64,000 bases of DNA from CBDCZY01 sp965224745 (GCA_965224745.1 CBDCZY010000001.1:558001-622000); one strand, 5' to 3'; shown: positions 1 to 8,774, numbered from the stretch's first letter. A program made the numbers and translations. Notes: generated by a model not told the origin, from the sequence alone.

Positions 1-809
1 TAAGTTGATAGCATGCTGATACCAAAAGGATAAATGTTAAGCGTAAGGGTTATCCCGAGATGGATGGCAGCACCAATTAGTAAAAGCGGTACTCTGAATA
101 TTTTGTAAAAGCATAGAAATAAAAAGCAAAATTGAAAAACAATAATTGCGTACCCAATGAGTTGTTGCAGCCAAAGCTGGTTCAACAGCCAAGTCGTATC
201 CAGAGGGGAAACGTAGTAGGGATGAGAGGATGGAAGCCAGGCGCCCAATCCGTTGCGCCAATGCTCGGCGGAAAGTTTGTGGATAGCAGAATCAAAATAA
301 AGAAAACCCAGACAAATGGCGACAGGAATATAGTAGTTTATTACCGATACTTGGTTCGAGACCGTGTAACGAAAATTTATTGTGGAATAGCGAAGTTTAA
401 GAATTAAATTATCAATTGAGAGCGATTTGTTTATGGGTAAAAAAATCATAAAGAAGCCCAGGCTGATCATGAACTGATCAAAGCCTCCGTCAAAATCTCG
501 CTGCATGGGCGTAAAGTTGGTAAAAATTATCCACATTACGTAGTTTCCTATGGCAGCCACGGAAGATTTGTAGCCTACAGATAAGCATAGTGATATCAGC
601 AGCCAAAGCCCTAAAAACAAGGGAATTAGGGGATACGCCTCATCCAGGTAAGGAACTGGATCAAAAATCAAGTGCTGGAAGTAAAATAGAAATAAGATTT
701 CTTGAGCTGTAATTAGCCCATAAAATATACGCAATAGAGCAATTCCAGTGGCTGGAACTTGCTTTTGTAGCCCGTTTGTAATGGCAGTGACTAACTTTCT
801 TTGAACCAT
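1..809 (-). CDS. HTTM-type integral membrane protein, C-terminus cut off by the window edge
   Basis: An open minus-strand frame runs from ATG at 809 to the left edge (269 codons, no stop), and the first ATG follows directly after an in-frame stop. The product is very hydrophobic, with about six membrane segments. It opens with a short basic head, then an ALLRIFYGL segment, and has a HxxxxxHW-like stretch (SAIHKLSAEHWRNG) about two thirds along. This layout resembles HTTM-domain proteins, bacterial relatives of vitamin K-dependent gamma-carboxylase. Function in bacteria is poorly known and substrate cannot be inferred. No strong Shine-Dalgarno is visible. The family call is by pattern only; a DoxX-like or other polytopic protein remains possible. 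Confidence 0.55.
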   Translation of the reverse strand, partial: MVQRKLVTAITNGLQKQVPATGIALLRIFYGLITAQEILFLFYFQHLIFDPVPYLDEAYPLIPLFLGLWLLISLCLSVGYKSSVAAIGNYVMWIIFTNFTPMQRDFDGGFDQFMISLGFFMIFLPINKSLSIDNLILKLRYSTINFRYTVSNQVSVINYYIPVAICLGFLYFDSAIHKLSAEHWRNGLGAWLPSSHPYYVSPLDTTWLLNQLWLQQLIGYAIIVFQFCFLFLCFYKIFRVPLLLIGAAIHLGITLTLNIYPFGISMLST

Positions 810-911
810 TACTTAACTAATTGTTCTTGTAAAACTTTTTCTGCCTGTTTAATTTCAAAAGCCTTTAATAGGCTATTCTGAAGAGGGAAAGAGAAGGTGA
901 CTGGTTAAGAT

Positions 912-953
912 AGGCCGCTAAATTACGTTAAGACTATTGCTATATAGCGGCCT
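912..953 (-). terminator. Inverted repeat, possible terminator of the 46-aa gene
   Basis: AGGCCGCTA (912-920) and TAGCGGCCT (945-953) are perfect 9-bp arms around a 24-base spacer. They lie 24 bases downstream of the stop of the minus-strand small gene. No clear T tract follows, so this may be a terminator, an mRNA 3' stabiliser or a protein site. Confidence 0.4.
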
Positions 954-976
954 TGCCTAAGGTTTATATAGTAACT

Positions 977-1117
977 TTATTTGGCGTCAGTATCTTTGGC
1001 GTCGTCGTCAGCAAGTACCCATTTAACGAAAAAATACACGGCTGCTATCAGGATAATGAGGCCGATAATGCCGCTAGGTTCTTTTAGTTTTTCAGTGAGA
1101 TCTAAGATCGCTCCCAT
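977..1117 (-). CDS. Small single-span membrane protein, 46 aa, unknown
   Basis: ATG at 1117 is preceded by an AAGGTAG ribosome-binding site about 6 bases upstream, and the frame closes with TAA at 977-979. The peptide has a short amphipathic N-terminus with the sequence LTEKLKEPSG, one strong hydrophobic span (about residues 17-31) and an acidic/lysine tail (ADDDAKDTDAK). The good ribosome-binding site, an independent 200-base upstream gap and a downstream inverted repeat all support a real gene. I do not recognise the family. The topology suggests a small accessory subunit or regulator of a membrane complex, but nothing nearby identifies a partner. Confidence 0.6.
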   Translation of the reverse strand: MGAILDLTEKLKEPSGIIGLIILIAAVYFFVKWVLADDDAKDTDAK

Positions 1118-1337
1118 GATTTTCTACCTTAAAAATTAAGTTATAAAATATGCCGCAATTCAGCAACATCGTGAAATTATTATCATACGTATGCTTTTTG
1201 CTAAGTCAAGAATAAAGTTATTACGATGTATCCCAAAAGTCGTATTTAAAATTTGATCTTTCTAATTTAATTGTCATAATGGACTAAGCAGGCGAGCAAG
1301 GGTTGACGTATAATTTACTTTACCAGGAGGGGGCAAT

Positions 1338-1745
1338 TTGACAACCAAAAGATCATTTTTTATCTTTCTAATGATATTAACTTTTTGGTGTGGGATAGCT
1401 CCTGCTGAATTCGATAAGGATGCAAAGAAAAAAATAGATTTAACAGATATCATAGGTTTATGGAAAGTCGTTGCAACTGCACCAGGCATTGACCGGAACA
1501 GACGAAAAGCTGATCAACAATGGGAGTTTAAAAAGGATGGAACTTATATTTTGACTGCCAAGGATCACCGAGTATCGAGCACAACTTTTTCTACAAAAGC
1601 AAAATTTCTCGTTGAGAATAATGTAATAAAAATTGAGAGGGCTGGAAGGCCAGGTAAGTATATTTTATACAGAGTATATGACAAAAAAGGCCCTGAATTA
1701 ATACTGCAGGGAGGTCTAGAGGGATTTTATTTTTTGAAGAAATAA
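1338..1745 (+). CDS. Exported protein, lipocalin-like small beta protein, unknown function
   Basis: 135 aa. The start is TTG at 1338, chosen because a near-perfect AGGAGG lies at 1325-1330, 7 bases upstream. Residues 1-23 form a Sec signal peptide (basic start, hydrophobic core, likely cut after APA). The mature part has IIGLWKVV followed by W-x-F-x-x-DGTY about 20 residues later, the pattern of small lipocalin-like 'W...F..dGt' proteins. An alternating beta pattern continues to the end (YILYRVYD, ELILQGG). No catalytic motif or cysteine pair is seen. It stands alone on the plus strand, 48 bases before a membrane-protein gene, so the two may be co-transcribed. Confidence 0.6.
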   Translation: MTTKRSFFIFLMILTFWCGIAPAEFDKDAKKKIDLTDIIGLWKVVATAPGIDRNRRKADQQWEFKKDGTYILTAKDHRVSSTTFSTKAKFLVENNVIKIERAGRPGKYILYRVYDKKGPELILQGGLEGFYFLKK

Positions 1746-1793
1746 TTTCGATAACATTTACAGAACAAAACTAATAATGCGGGGTAATCAATA

Positions 1794-2192
1794 ATGATTG
1801 GAGCTTTTTTTTCTATATTTGTAGCCATTTGGTTTTTTAAAACAGCAATCAAAGAGCAAACAGGTAACGCTATGTACTGGGCTGCAGCAGGCGCGGCCTT
1901 GTTTTTTGTTTTGCAATACGTCGGGGTAATGTTAGAAATATATTTGATTGAGGTTATAAAGGAGGATAGTCGAGGATTCGGTATATCAGATCGTGCCGAT
2001 AAGGCCGGTGAAAGCATCATGGCAAGGGTTGAATCAATCTTATACGAATTAACGCCGATCTTAGTTGGCTTACTAACGTCGGCCTTGGTCAGAGTTATCT
2101 TTTTGCTGAAACAGAAACCATCGCTTTCAAATTTGTTTAGTGGAGTTAAAGACGTTTTTTCAAGCTCAGAGAAGACAGAAGATACTCAGTAA
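1794..2192 (+). CDS. Uncharacterised membrane protein, about three spans
   Basis: 132 aa from ATG 1794. Hydrophobic segments lie at about residues 2-18, 28-50 and 85-103. A charged loop between the second and third (EVIKEDSRGFGISDRADKAG) and a polar Ser/Lys-rich tail probably face the cytoplasm. I do not recognise the family and there are no catalytic motifs. It follows the exported lipocalin-like gene by 48 bases on the same strand and ends at a shared hairpin with a convergent DUF2970 gene. The reading is supported by ORF length, a plausible membrane profile and no competing frame. Confidence 0.55.
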   Translation: MIGAFFSIFVAIWFFKTAIKEQTGNAMYWAAAGAALFFVLQYVGVMLEIYLIEVIKEDSRGFGISDRADKAGESIMARVESILYELTPILVGLLTSALVRVIFLLKQKPSLSNLFSGVKDVFSSSEKTEDTQ

Positions 2193-2209
2193 CCCTTTGG
2201 AAATAGTCT

Positions 2210-2232
2210 AACCCTGGTTCCTTACTAGGGTT
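2210..2232. terminator. Possible bidirectional hairpin between convergent genes
   Basis: AACCCT (2210-2215) pairs with AGGGTT (2227-2232) across an 11-base loop. It lies in the 48-base gap between the plus-strand membrane gene and the minus-strand DUF2970 gene. The stem is short and the T tract weak. Confidence 0.35.
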
Positions 2233-2240
2233 TCCTTAAT

Positions 2241-2432
2241 TCAATTTCCGACGATGGTCTCAATCAGTAAGTAAAGAACCCACACGAAGAAAACAGTTCC
2301 AATCAAACCAAAAACTATAAAGGGTTTAGGCGAACGCTTGTTAAAGTCTTTAATTCTATTTTTCTCACTCTGGATTCCAATCGCTGAAGCCAATATACTT
2401 TGGAAGATTTCGAGAAATTTAAATGTGCGCAT
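2241..2432 (-). CDS. DUF2970 family small membrane protein
   Basis: 63 aa with ATG at 2432 and a CAGGA ribosome-binding site just upstream. The N-terminal half carries the family hallmark SILASAIGIQSEKNRIKDF, followed by PKPFIVFG and one hydrophobic span (about residues 37-58). This matches DUF2970 proteins of beta- and gammaproteobacteria, which are about 60 aa with a conserved GVQS-x-NRxRDF block. Their function is unknown. The gene is divergent from metH, with 112 bases between the starts. Confidence 0.8.
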   Translation of the reverse strand: MRTFKFLEIFQSILASAIGIQSEKNRIKDFNKRSPKPFIVFGLIGTVFFVWVLYLLIETIVGN

Positions 2433-2544
2433 ATCCTGTTTCTAGTAAAAAAACTTTTCGAAATATTACTACATCCTCCCATGCAGGGGTAAAAATTTTA
2501 TCCTTAAATAATGCTTATTTTCTCAAAGAAGTGCACAAAAGATT

Positions 2545-5500
2545 ATGAAAAGACATGAGTTATTAAACGCTCTACTGTCTCAGAAGATATTATTTCTGGA
2601 TGGTGCAATGGGTACGATGATTCAGGGTTATCAATTGGAAGAAAGTGATTACCGTGGTAGTCGTTTTGTTGATTGGGAGTCCGATCTCAAAGGTAACAAC
2701 GACTTACTTTCACTAACCCAGCCCGATATTATCAAGTCTATCCATAGAGCGTATTATGATGCGGGGTCAGATATCGTTGAAACCAATACCTTTAATGCAA
2801 CAAAGATTGCTATGGCTGATTATGGTATGGAATCCCTTGCTTATGAGATCAACAAAGTTTCATCCGAATTAGCTAGAGAAGCAGCTGACGAAGTGACACA
2901 GCTTACGCCAGAAAAGCCTCGATTTGTCGCGGGTGTATTGGGTCCAACCAACCGAACCGCTTCTATGTCGCCTGAAGTGAATGATCCTGGTTTCAGAAAT
3001 ATAAGTTTTGATGAGTTGGTCGATGCCTATTCGGAAGCAGTTAGCGGGCTGGTTGATGGAGGCAGCGATATTATTTTGATCGAAACTATCTTTGACACCC
3101 TCAATGCAAAGGCCGCCATTTTTGCAGTCGAACAATATTTTGATCAGCATGGGATGAAGTTACCCGTTATGATCTCTGGAACCATAACAGATGCTTCAGG
3201 GAGAACCCTTTCGGGACAGACAGCCGAAGCGTTTTATAACTCGTTACGCCATGTAGAGCCTATTTCAATTGGTTTTAATTGTGCTTTAGGTGCCAAAGAA
3301 CTAAGGCAATACATAGAAGAGTTGTCGAATATAGCTGATACACATGTTTCGGCACACCCAAATGCAGGTTTGCCGAATGAATTCGGAGAATATGATGAAT
3401 TGCCAGAAGATATGGCAAAAGAACTTGAGGATTGGGCGCGTAGTGGCTATCTAAACATTTTGGGAGGGTGTTGTGGGACTTCGCCGGCGCACATTAAAGC
3501 AATTATTGAGGTTGTTGAAAAGTTTCCACCACGTCAAATTCCGGAAATAGACAAGCAATGTAGACTTTCTGGTTTGGAACCGATGAATATTGGACGAGAT
3601 TCATTGTTCATAAACGTCGGAGAGAGGACCAATATCACCGGGTCAGCAAAATTCAAAAAGTTGATTCTCGAAGAAGACTATGAAGCCGCTTTAGAAGTTG
3701 CTCGCCAGCAGGTGGAAAATGGTGCTCAGATCATCGACATTAATATGGATGAGGGGATGCTTGAGTCAAAGCAAGCTATGGTTCGGTTTCTAAACTTGGT
3801 AGCGGCCGAGCCAGATATTTCTAAAGTTCCTATAATGCTAGACTCGTCGAAATGGGAGATTCTGGAAGCTGGTTTGAAATGCATGCAAGGCAAGGGCATT
3901 GTTAATTCTGTTTCAATGAAGGAGGGTGAAGCAAAATTTGTTGAGCAGGCCAGGTTGGTGCGTCGCTATGGAGCAGCAGTTATTGTCATGGCCTTTGATG
4001 AAACAGGTCAGGCTGATACCCAGGCGCGAAAAGTAGAAATATGTCAACGAGCTTATAAGCTGTTAACTGAGGAAGTAGGTTTTCCTCCAGAGGACATCGT
4101 TTTTGATCCCAATATTTTTGCCATAGCAACGGGAATAGAGGAGCATAACAATTATGGTGTTGATTTTATTGAAGCTACACGCGAAATCAAAGATTGCCTT
4201 CCTCATGCCATGATCTCTGGTGGCGTCTCTAACGTTTCTTTTTCATTCCGCGGTAATAATCGTGTGCGAGAAGCGATTCATGCTGCGTTTTTGTATCATG
4301 CGATTAAAGCCGGTATGGATATGGGGATTGTTAATGCGGGCCAATTAGCTATCTATGAAGATATTCCGACCGAACTCAGAGAGGCAGTGGAAGATGTTGT
4401 TTTAAACCGCACTGATGAAGGTACTGAAAAGTTATTAGAATTATCAGCCAAATTTAAGAGCGATGGTACTGGTGTTGCAAAAAAAGAAGATTTGGCCTGG
4501 CGCTCTTGGTCGGTTACCAAACGTTTGGAGCATTCTCTGGTTAAAGGTATTGCTGACTATATTGTAGAGGATGCAGAAGCTGCTCGGCTGGAAGCTGAAA
4601 AGCCCTTGCATGTGATCGAAGGTCCATTAATGGATGGAATGAATGTCGTGGGCGACCTTTTTGGAGAAGGTAAAATGTTTTTACCCCAAGTCGTTAAGTC
4701 TGCTCGTGTTATGAAAAAAGCAGTGGCTCATTTAATGCCGTTCATGGAGGCGGAACAGAGTGGCAAAATGGAGACAAACGGCAAGATTCTTATGGCTACC
4801 GTCAAAGGCGATGTACATGATATTGGTAAAAACATTGTCGGGGTAGTGTTGCAGTGTAATAATTTCGAGGTGTTAGACTTGGGTGTTATGGTTGCTGCCG
4901 ACAAAATATTGCAAACTGCAAAAGCTGAAAATGTAGATATTATTGGTTTGAGTGGCCTTATTACGCCATCGTTAGACGAGATGGTTCATGTGGCTAAGGA
5001 AATGCAGCGCCAAAACTTTTATGTACCATTGCTTATCGGGGGTGCAACCACTTCACGAGCTCACACAGCAGTTAAAATTGAGCCTAATTACAGTAATGGG
5101 CCTACAGTTTATGTTACTGATGCCTCGCGCAGTGTTGGCGTGGCAAGTAGTTTGGTCAGTGAAGAGCTTAAGCAAGATTATGTCGTTAAAATACATGAAG
5201 AGTACCAGGGTGTTAGAAAAAGACACGAAGGCCGTTCTGCCAAAACCAAGCAGCATCCCATAACTGCCGCAAGGGCCAATAAGCTTGCATGGAAAGATCA
5301 CCAGCCCGTTAAGCCGACGTTTCTTGGCACTAAAAAGTTTGATGATTTTCCTTTAGAGCGATTGGTGGAATATATTGATTGGACACCATTTTTTCAGACC
5401 TGGGAGTTAGCTGGCAAGTATCCGAAAATTTTGCAGGACAAAGTGGTTGGAGACCAAGCCAAGTCGTTGTTTGCGGATGCACAAGCTATGCTGGATAGCA

Positions 5501-6213
5501 TTGTATCTGAGAAATGGTTGGAGGCAAGGGCTGTTATTGGGTTTTTTCCGGCAAATAGTCAGGATGACGATGTAATTTTGTATACGGATGATGATCGATC
5601 TGAGATTTTGGAAACGTTGCATCATCTCCGTCAGCAAAATATAAAAGCACCGGGCCGACCTAATTATTGCCTCTCTGATTTTATCGCACCTGTCTCTAGC
5701 AAGGTGCATGATTATATCGGTGGATTTGCGGTGACAGCGGGTATTGGTATTGAAGAAAGGGTTGCTCAGTTTGAACGCGATCATGATGATTACAATTCTA
5801 TTATGTTGAAAGCGCTTGCTGATCGTTTTGCTGAAGCCTTTGCCGAATATATGCACGAAGTAGTCAGGAAAGAATTCTGGGGCTATGATTCGGGTGAAAC
5901 TCTATCTGGCCAAGAGCTTATTAAAGAAGCTTATCAAGGTATACGGCCAGCTCCCGGTTATCCGGCGTGCCCTGACCATACCGAGAAGGGAAAGTTATTT
6001 AATTTACTCGATGTTACGGCTCAGGCAGGCATTAATCTGACTGACAATTATGCTATGTATCCAGCGGCGGCAGTCAGTGGTTGGTATTTTTCACATCCCG
6101 AATCCCAGTATTTTAACGTGGGTAAAGTTGATCAGGATCAATTGAAAGATTATACCAAACGCAAAGGGAATACAGCTGAAGAGACAGGGCGTTGGTTGGC
6201 TGGCCATGTTTAA
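2545..6213 (+). CDS. metH: Cobalamin-dependent methionine synthase
   Basis: Transfers the methyl group of 5-methyl-tetrahydrofolate to homocysteine through methylcobalamin in the cytoplasm. 1222 aa, full length compared with about 1227 in E. coli. Domain order is complete. The homocysteine-binding barrel (1-330) has zinc ligands C246 (FNCALG) and C309/C310 (GGCCGTSP). The pterin-binding barrel (about 350-620) starts at INVGERTNITGS. The B12 cap is at about 650-740, and the B12 domain has DVHDIGKN with the cobalt-binding H758. The C-terminal AdoMet reactivation domain (about 895-1222) has RPAPGYPACPDHTEK. ATG is the first start. No cobalamin riboswitch is apparent in the 112-base upstream gap, which is too short for one. 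Confidence 0.97.
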   Translation: MKRHELLNALLSQKILFLDGAMGTMIQGYQLEESDYRGSRFVDWESDLKGNNDLLSLTQPDIIKSIHRAYYDAGSDIVETNTFNATKIAMADYGMESLAYEINKVSSELAREAADEVTQLTPEKPRFVAGVLGPTNRTASMSPEVNDPGFRNISFDELVDAYSEAVSGLVDGGSDIILIETIFDTLNAKAAIFAVEQYFDQHGMKLPVMISGTITDASGRTLSGQTAEAFYNSLRHVEPISIGFNCALGAKELRQYIEELSNIADTHVSAHPNAGLPNEFGEYDELPEDMAKELEDWARSGYLNILGGCCGTSPAHIKAIIEVVEKFPPRQIPEIDKQCRLSGLEPMNIGRDSLFINVGERTNITGSAKFKKLILEEDYEAALEVARQQVENGAQIIDINMDEGMLESKQAMVRFLNLVAAEPDISKVPIMLDSSKWEILEAGLKCMQGKGIVNSVSMKEGEAKFVEQARLVRRYGAAVIVMAFDETGQADTQARKVEICQRAYKLLTEEVGFPPEDIVFDPNIFAIATGIEEHNNYGVDFIEATREIKDCLPHAMISGGVSNVSFSFRGNNRVREAIHAAFLYHAIKAGMDMGIVNAGQLAIYEDIPTELREAVEDVVLNRTDEGTEKLLELSAKFKSDGTGVAKKEDLAWRSWSVTKRLEHSLVKGIADYIVEDAEAARLEAEKPLHVIEGPLMDGMNVVGDLFGEGKMFLPQVVKSARVMKKAVAHLMPFMEAEQSGKMETNGKILMATVKGDVHDIGKNIVGVVLQCNNFEVLDLGVMVAADKILQTAKAENVDIIGLSGLITPSLDEMVHVAKEMQRQNFYVPLLIGGATTSRAHTAVKIEPNYSNGPTVYVTDASRSVGVASSLVSEELKQDYVVKIHEEYQGVRKRHEGRSAKTKQHPITAARANKLAWKDHQPVKPTFLGTKKFDDFPLERLVEYIDWTPFFQTWELAGKYPKILQDKVVGDQAKSLFADAQAMLDSIVSEKWLEARAVIGFFPANSQDDDVILYTDDDRSEILETLHHLRQQNIKAPGRPNYCLSDFIAPVSSKVHDYIGGFAVTAGIGIEERVAQFERDHDDYNSIMLKALADRFAEAFAEYMHEVVRKEFWGYDSGETLSGQELIKEAYQGIRPAPGYPACPDHTEKGKLFNLLDVTAQAGINLTDNYAMYPAAAVSGWYFSHPESQYFNVGKVDQDQLKDYTKRKGNTAEETGRWLAGHV

Positions 6214-6285
6214 GTTTGGTTTAATAGAGTCTTATTGTTTTCTCTGAGAGTTAAATCAGAATTTTGAGAGCATCATCCAATATTA

Positions 6286-6537
6286 ATGGCATCAAATACA
6301 TTCATTTTGCTGGGGACTTCGGGTTGTCACTTATGCGAAAAGGCAGAAAAATTGTTACACCAAATTTCCACAAATGTTACTTTGCGAAAAGTTGACATTG
6401 CAGAACAAGTCGAATTTTACGATTCTTATGCGTTAAAAATACCAGTGCTTTATCATCCGGCTTCAGATAGATCCTTGTGCTGGCCATTTGAAACAAACGA
6501 TGTTGATAACTTTATTAAGGCCTTGTCGCATGAGTGA
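6286..6537 (+). CDS. Glutaredoxin-like DUF836 family thioredoxin-fold protein
   Basis: 83 aa. It has a beta strand (FILLGTSGC), the redox motif CHLC at about residues 15-18, and a KIPVLYHP cis-proline segment near residue 52. This pattern fits the short DUF836/'glutaredoxin family' proteins rather than classical GrxA/GrxC. It is a likely cytoplasmic thiol-disulfide oxidoreductase with unknown partner. Its last codons overlap the fumC start by 8 bases (ATGAGTGA), so the two genes are probably translationally coupled. Confidence 0.8.
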   Translation: MASNTFILLGTSGCHLCEKAEKLLHQISTNVTLRKVDIAEQVEFYDSYALKIPVLYHPASDRSLCWPFETNDVDNFIKALSHE

Positions 6538-7909
6538 AAACTTATTCCGAATTGAACAAGATAGTATGGGCGAGGTGAGTGTTCCTAAGAACGCATTGTA
6601 TGGTGCACAAACTCAAAGAGCAGTAGAAAATTTTCCGATCAGCGGCTTGGTTATGCCTGAGGCTTTTATCCGGGCGGTGGCCTTGATCAAAAAAGTAGCT
6701 GCGCGAGTTAACGTGGGTTTAGGTCAACTCGATGCAGTCAAAGGGCAAGCCATTATTGATGCGGCTGAGCGCATAATTGCGAGAGAATACGTTGATCAGT
6801 TTCCGGTTGATGTTTTTCAGACAGGGTCGGGAACCAGCACTAATATGAACGTCAATGAGGTGTTGGCGTCGTTGGCTTCCGCAAGCAGTGGATTGGTCAT
6901 TAGCCCTAATGATGATGTTAACTGTGGACAGAGTAGTAATGATGTTATACCCACGGCGATACACGTAAGTTCCGCCTTGGAATGTCACCAACGTTTGTTG
7001 CCTGCATTGCGTGAGTTAAAACGGGTGATAGACGCTAAAGCGGTCGATTTACATGCTGTCACAAAAACCGGCCGTACCCATTTAATGGATGCTATGCCGT
7101 TGACGATGGGGCAGGAGCTTTCGGCCTGGTCAGCCCAAATTAGTCATGGCATTAATCGTATAGATACGGCGCTGGTTCGTTTGTGTGCGTTAGCCCAGGG
7201 TGGTACAGCCGTGGGTACTGGCATTAATGCACATTCGAAGTTTGCTGCTAAATTTGCAACCCTTTTGAGCGAACAAACAGGGATACCTTTTAAGGTAAAT
7301 GCTTGTTTATTTGAAGGTTTGGCGACTCAAGATTCTGCTGTCGAGTTATCAGGCCAGTTAAAAGTGATCGCTGTCAGCTTTATGAAGATTGCCAATGATT
7401 TGCGATGGATGAATAGCGGTCCATTGGCGGGTTTGGGAGAAATTGAGCTTAAAGCTTTGCAACCCGGTAGCAGTATAATGCCAGGCAAAGTTAATCCCGT
7501 GATTCCGGAGGCGGCGGCGATGGTTTCAGCACAAGTGATTGGAAACGATTCAACCATAACGATTGCAGGTCAATCGGGACTGTTTCAACTCAATGTCATG
7601 CTTCCAGTTATAGCTTTTAATTTATTGCAAAGCATTGATTTGTTAACCAATGCGTCAACTGTATTGGCGGAAAAAGCAGTTGCAAGTTTCGTAGTAAGAC
7701 AGGATAAGTTGAATGAAAATCTGTCCAGGAATCCTATCTTAGTGACAGCATTAAATCCTATTATTGGTTATCTAAAAGCGGCAGAAATAGCTAAAACGGC
7801 CTACAGAGAGGGTAGGCCGGTTATCGATGTGGCTGAAGAAATGACTAGTATTTCGCGCAAAGAATTAGAGGGATTGTTAAATCCAATTTTTCTAACGGGA
7901 GAAAAATAA
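6530..7909 (+). CDS. fumC: Class II fumarate hydratase
   Basis: Interconverts fumarate and malate in the TCA cycle; it is the iron-independent, oxygen-stable class. 459 aa. ATG 6530 was chosen over the open frame's earlier start at 6488 because MSENLFRIEQDSMGEV matches the usual FumC beginning and the upstream codons overlap the glutaredoxin gene. It carries the superfamily signature GSSIMPGKVNP, the N-terminal GSGTSTNMNVNEV substrate segment, the TGRTHLMDAMP catalytic block, and a C-terminal ALNPIIGY. The length matches the family (E. coli 467). It converges on the pilin gene 20 bases downstream. Confidence 0.96.
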   Translation: MSENLFRIEQDSMGEVSVPKNALYGAQTQRAVENFPISGLVMPEAFIRAVALIKKVAARVNVGLGQLDAVKGQAIIDAAERIIAREYVDQFPVDVFQTGSGTSTNMNVNEVLASLASASSGLVISPNDDVNCGQSSNDVIPTAIHVSSALECHQRLLPALRELKRVIDAKAVDLHAVTKTGRTHLMDAMPLTMGQELSAWSAQISHGINRIDTALVRLCALAQGGTAVGTGINAHSKFAAKFATLLSEQTGIPFKVNACLFEGLATQDSAVELSGQLKVIAVSFMKIANDLRWMNSGPLAGLGEIELKALQPGSSIMPGKVNPVIPEAAAMVSAQVIGNDSTITIAGQSGLFQLNVMLPVIAFNLLQSIDLLTNASTVLAEKAVASFVVRQDKLNENLSRNPILVTALNPIIGYLKAAEIAKTAYREGRPVIDVAEEMTSISRKELEGLLNPIFLTGEK

Positions 7910-7929
7910 CTTTTTTTTGGGAGTCGCAC

Positions 7930-8394
7930 TTACCAGCAATCTGCGTGACTCGCATTTTGTGCGCCTGTTTGCGTTAGTGTCATCGTACCGCATCTGTCTC
8001 CTGCTTGAGCACTAGTAGAAATGGGTATTGCTTGTAATAAATAGGTCGTAGTTGTTGCTGTGCTTATATTGAAGCTATAGTTTTCACTTAAGCTGTTTTG
8101 AGCTGCAAAAATACTTGCTACCGGTGTTCCAGTGTCACTATCCGCAGTACCGTCATCATTTGCATCCGCAGCATTTTTATATGTACTGTTCTCTGTAAAA
8201 TGACGTTCCATGCCGTTGGCTAATTGATAGAGTGCGCCTTTAGCGTCGGATCGGCGAGATTTTTTTACACTCTCTTGATAGCTTGGAATAGCGTAAGCTG
8301 CTAAAATTCCAACAATAACAACCGCTATCATCAATTCAAGTAATGTAAAACCCTTCGATCGTTTTTTTTTGGCTAAGCGAGTAACTATTTGCAT
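7930..8394 (-). CDS. Type IV pilin-like protein (PilE/PilA family)
   Basis: 154 aa. ATG 8394 was preferred over the upstream GTG at 8421 because it is preceded by a purine-rich GAGGAAACAGAGGG. The leader is 14 basic residues, then G|FTLLELMIAVVIVGILA: the class III cleavage site for prepilin peptidase PilD, with Glu at +5 for assembly. An N-terminal helix is followed by SYQESVKKSRRSDAKGAL, typical of PilE-type pilins. The C-terminus has a Cys pair (RCG...ADCW) that would close the D-region disulfide loop. No other pilus gene lies nearby, so it is an orphan structural pilin or minor pilin. Confidence 0.88.
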   Translation of the reverse strand: MQIVTRLAKKKRSKGFTLLELMIAVVIVGILAAYAIPSYQESVKKSRRSDAKGALYQLANGMERHFTENSTYKNAADANDDGTADSDTGTPVASIFAAQNSLSENYSFNISTATTTTYLLQAIPISTSAQAGDRCGTMTLTQTGAQNASHADCW

Positions 8395-8591
8395 CCCTCT
8401 GTTTCCTCTGTGATTTTGCACAATTTGATAAAGAATAATGCTTAAGTATAGGCGTAGTTTGAAATGTTACTAGACACGATTCTTAGATGTTGGAAAATAG
8501 TCTTGTTTATAAACAGTCCGTTATCATAATGAACATTTGTGGCGGTTGGTATCAAGCATGGCAGACGTATTTTTCTTAATAATATTGAGAT

Positions 8592-8620
8592 TTGCATGGT
8601 ATTGTTTTAGCTGTTAAAAT
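8592..8620 (+). promoter_or_regulatory. Sigma-70-type promoter for tRNA-Val
   Basis: -35 TTGCAT (8592-8597), a 17-base spacer and -10 TAAAAT (8615-8620) lie 17 bases before the tRNA 5' end, which is the expected geometry. Deduced from sequence only. Confidence 0.6.
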
Positions 8621-8637
8621 TCTAAGGCTCAGATTGC

Positions 8638-8714
8638 AGGCGCGTAGCTCAGTTGGTTAGAGCACCACCTTGACATGGTGGGGGTCGTTGGTTCAAATCC
8701 AATCGTGCCTACCA
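8638..8714 (+). tRNA. tRNA-Val (anticodon GAC), CCA encoded
   Basis: A complete cloverleaf. The acceptor stem is AGGCGCG paired with CGTGCCT (one G-T wobble), followed by A-CCA at 8711-8714. The D-arm is GCTCAGTTGGTTAGAGC, the anticodon stem CCACC/GGTGG holds loop TTGACAT with anticodon GAC, and the T-arm carries GGTTCAAATCC. It closely resembles E. coli valV/valW. A promoter lies upstream and a terminator downstream, so it is a single-gene transcription unit. Confidence 0.97.
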
Positions 8715-8721
8715 TTTACCC

Positions 8722-8744
8722 AAAGCACCGTATACCGGTGCTTT
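8722..8744 (+). terminator. Hairpin terminator after tRNA-Val
   Basis: AAAGCACCG (8722-8730) pairs perfectly with CGGTGCTTT (8736-8744) over a 5-base loop, followed by AATCTTTT. It lies 7 bases after the tRNA and 30 bases before the thrS start, so partial read-through into thrS is conceivable. Confidence 0.65.
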
Positions 8745-8774
8745 AATCTTTTAGACACTTTAAGCATTGAGTTA

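Noticed and set aside
132..407. Plus-strand frame opposite the HTTM-like gene
   Set aside because: Antisense shadow; the minus-strand frame encodes a continuous membrane protein.
1303..1314. TTGACG directly followed by TATAAT
   Set aside because: The two boxes are adjacent with no 16-18 base spacer, so they cannot form one promoter; the TATAAT may still act as a -10 but no -35 was found.
2433..2544. Cobalamin riboswitch upstream of metH
   Set aside because: The gap is 112 bases, too short for the element, and no B12-box-like block was found.
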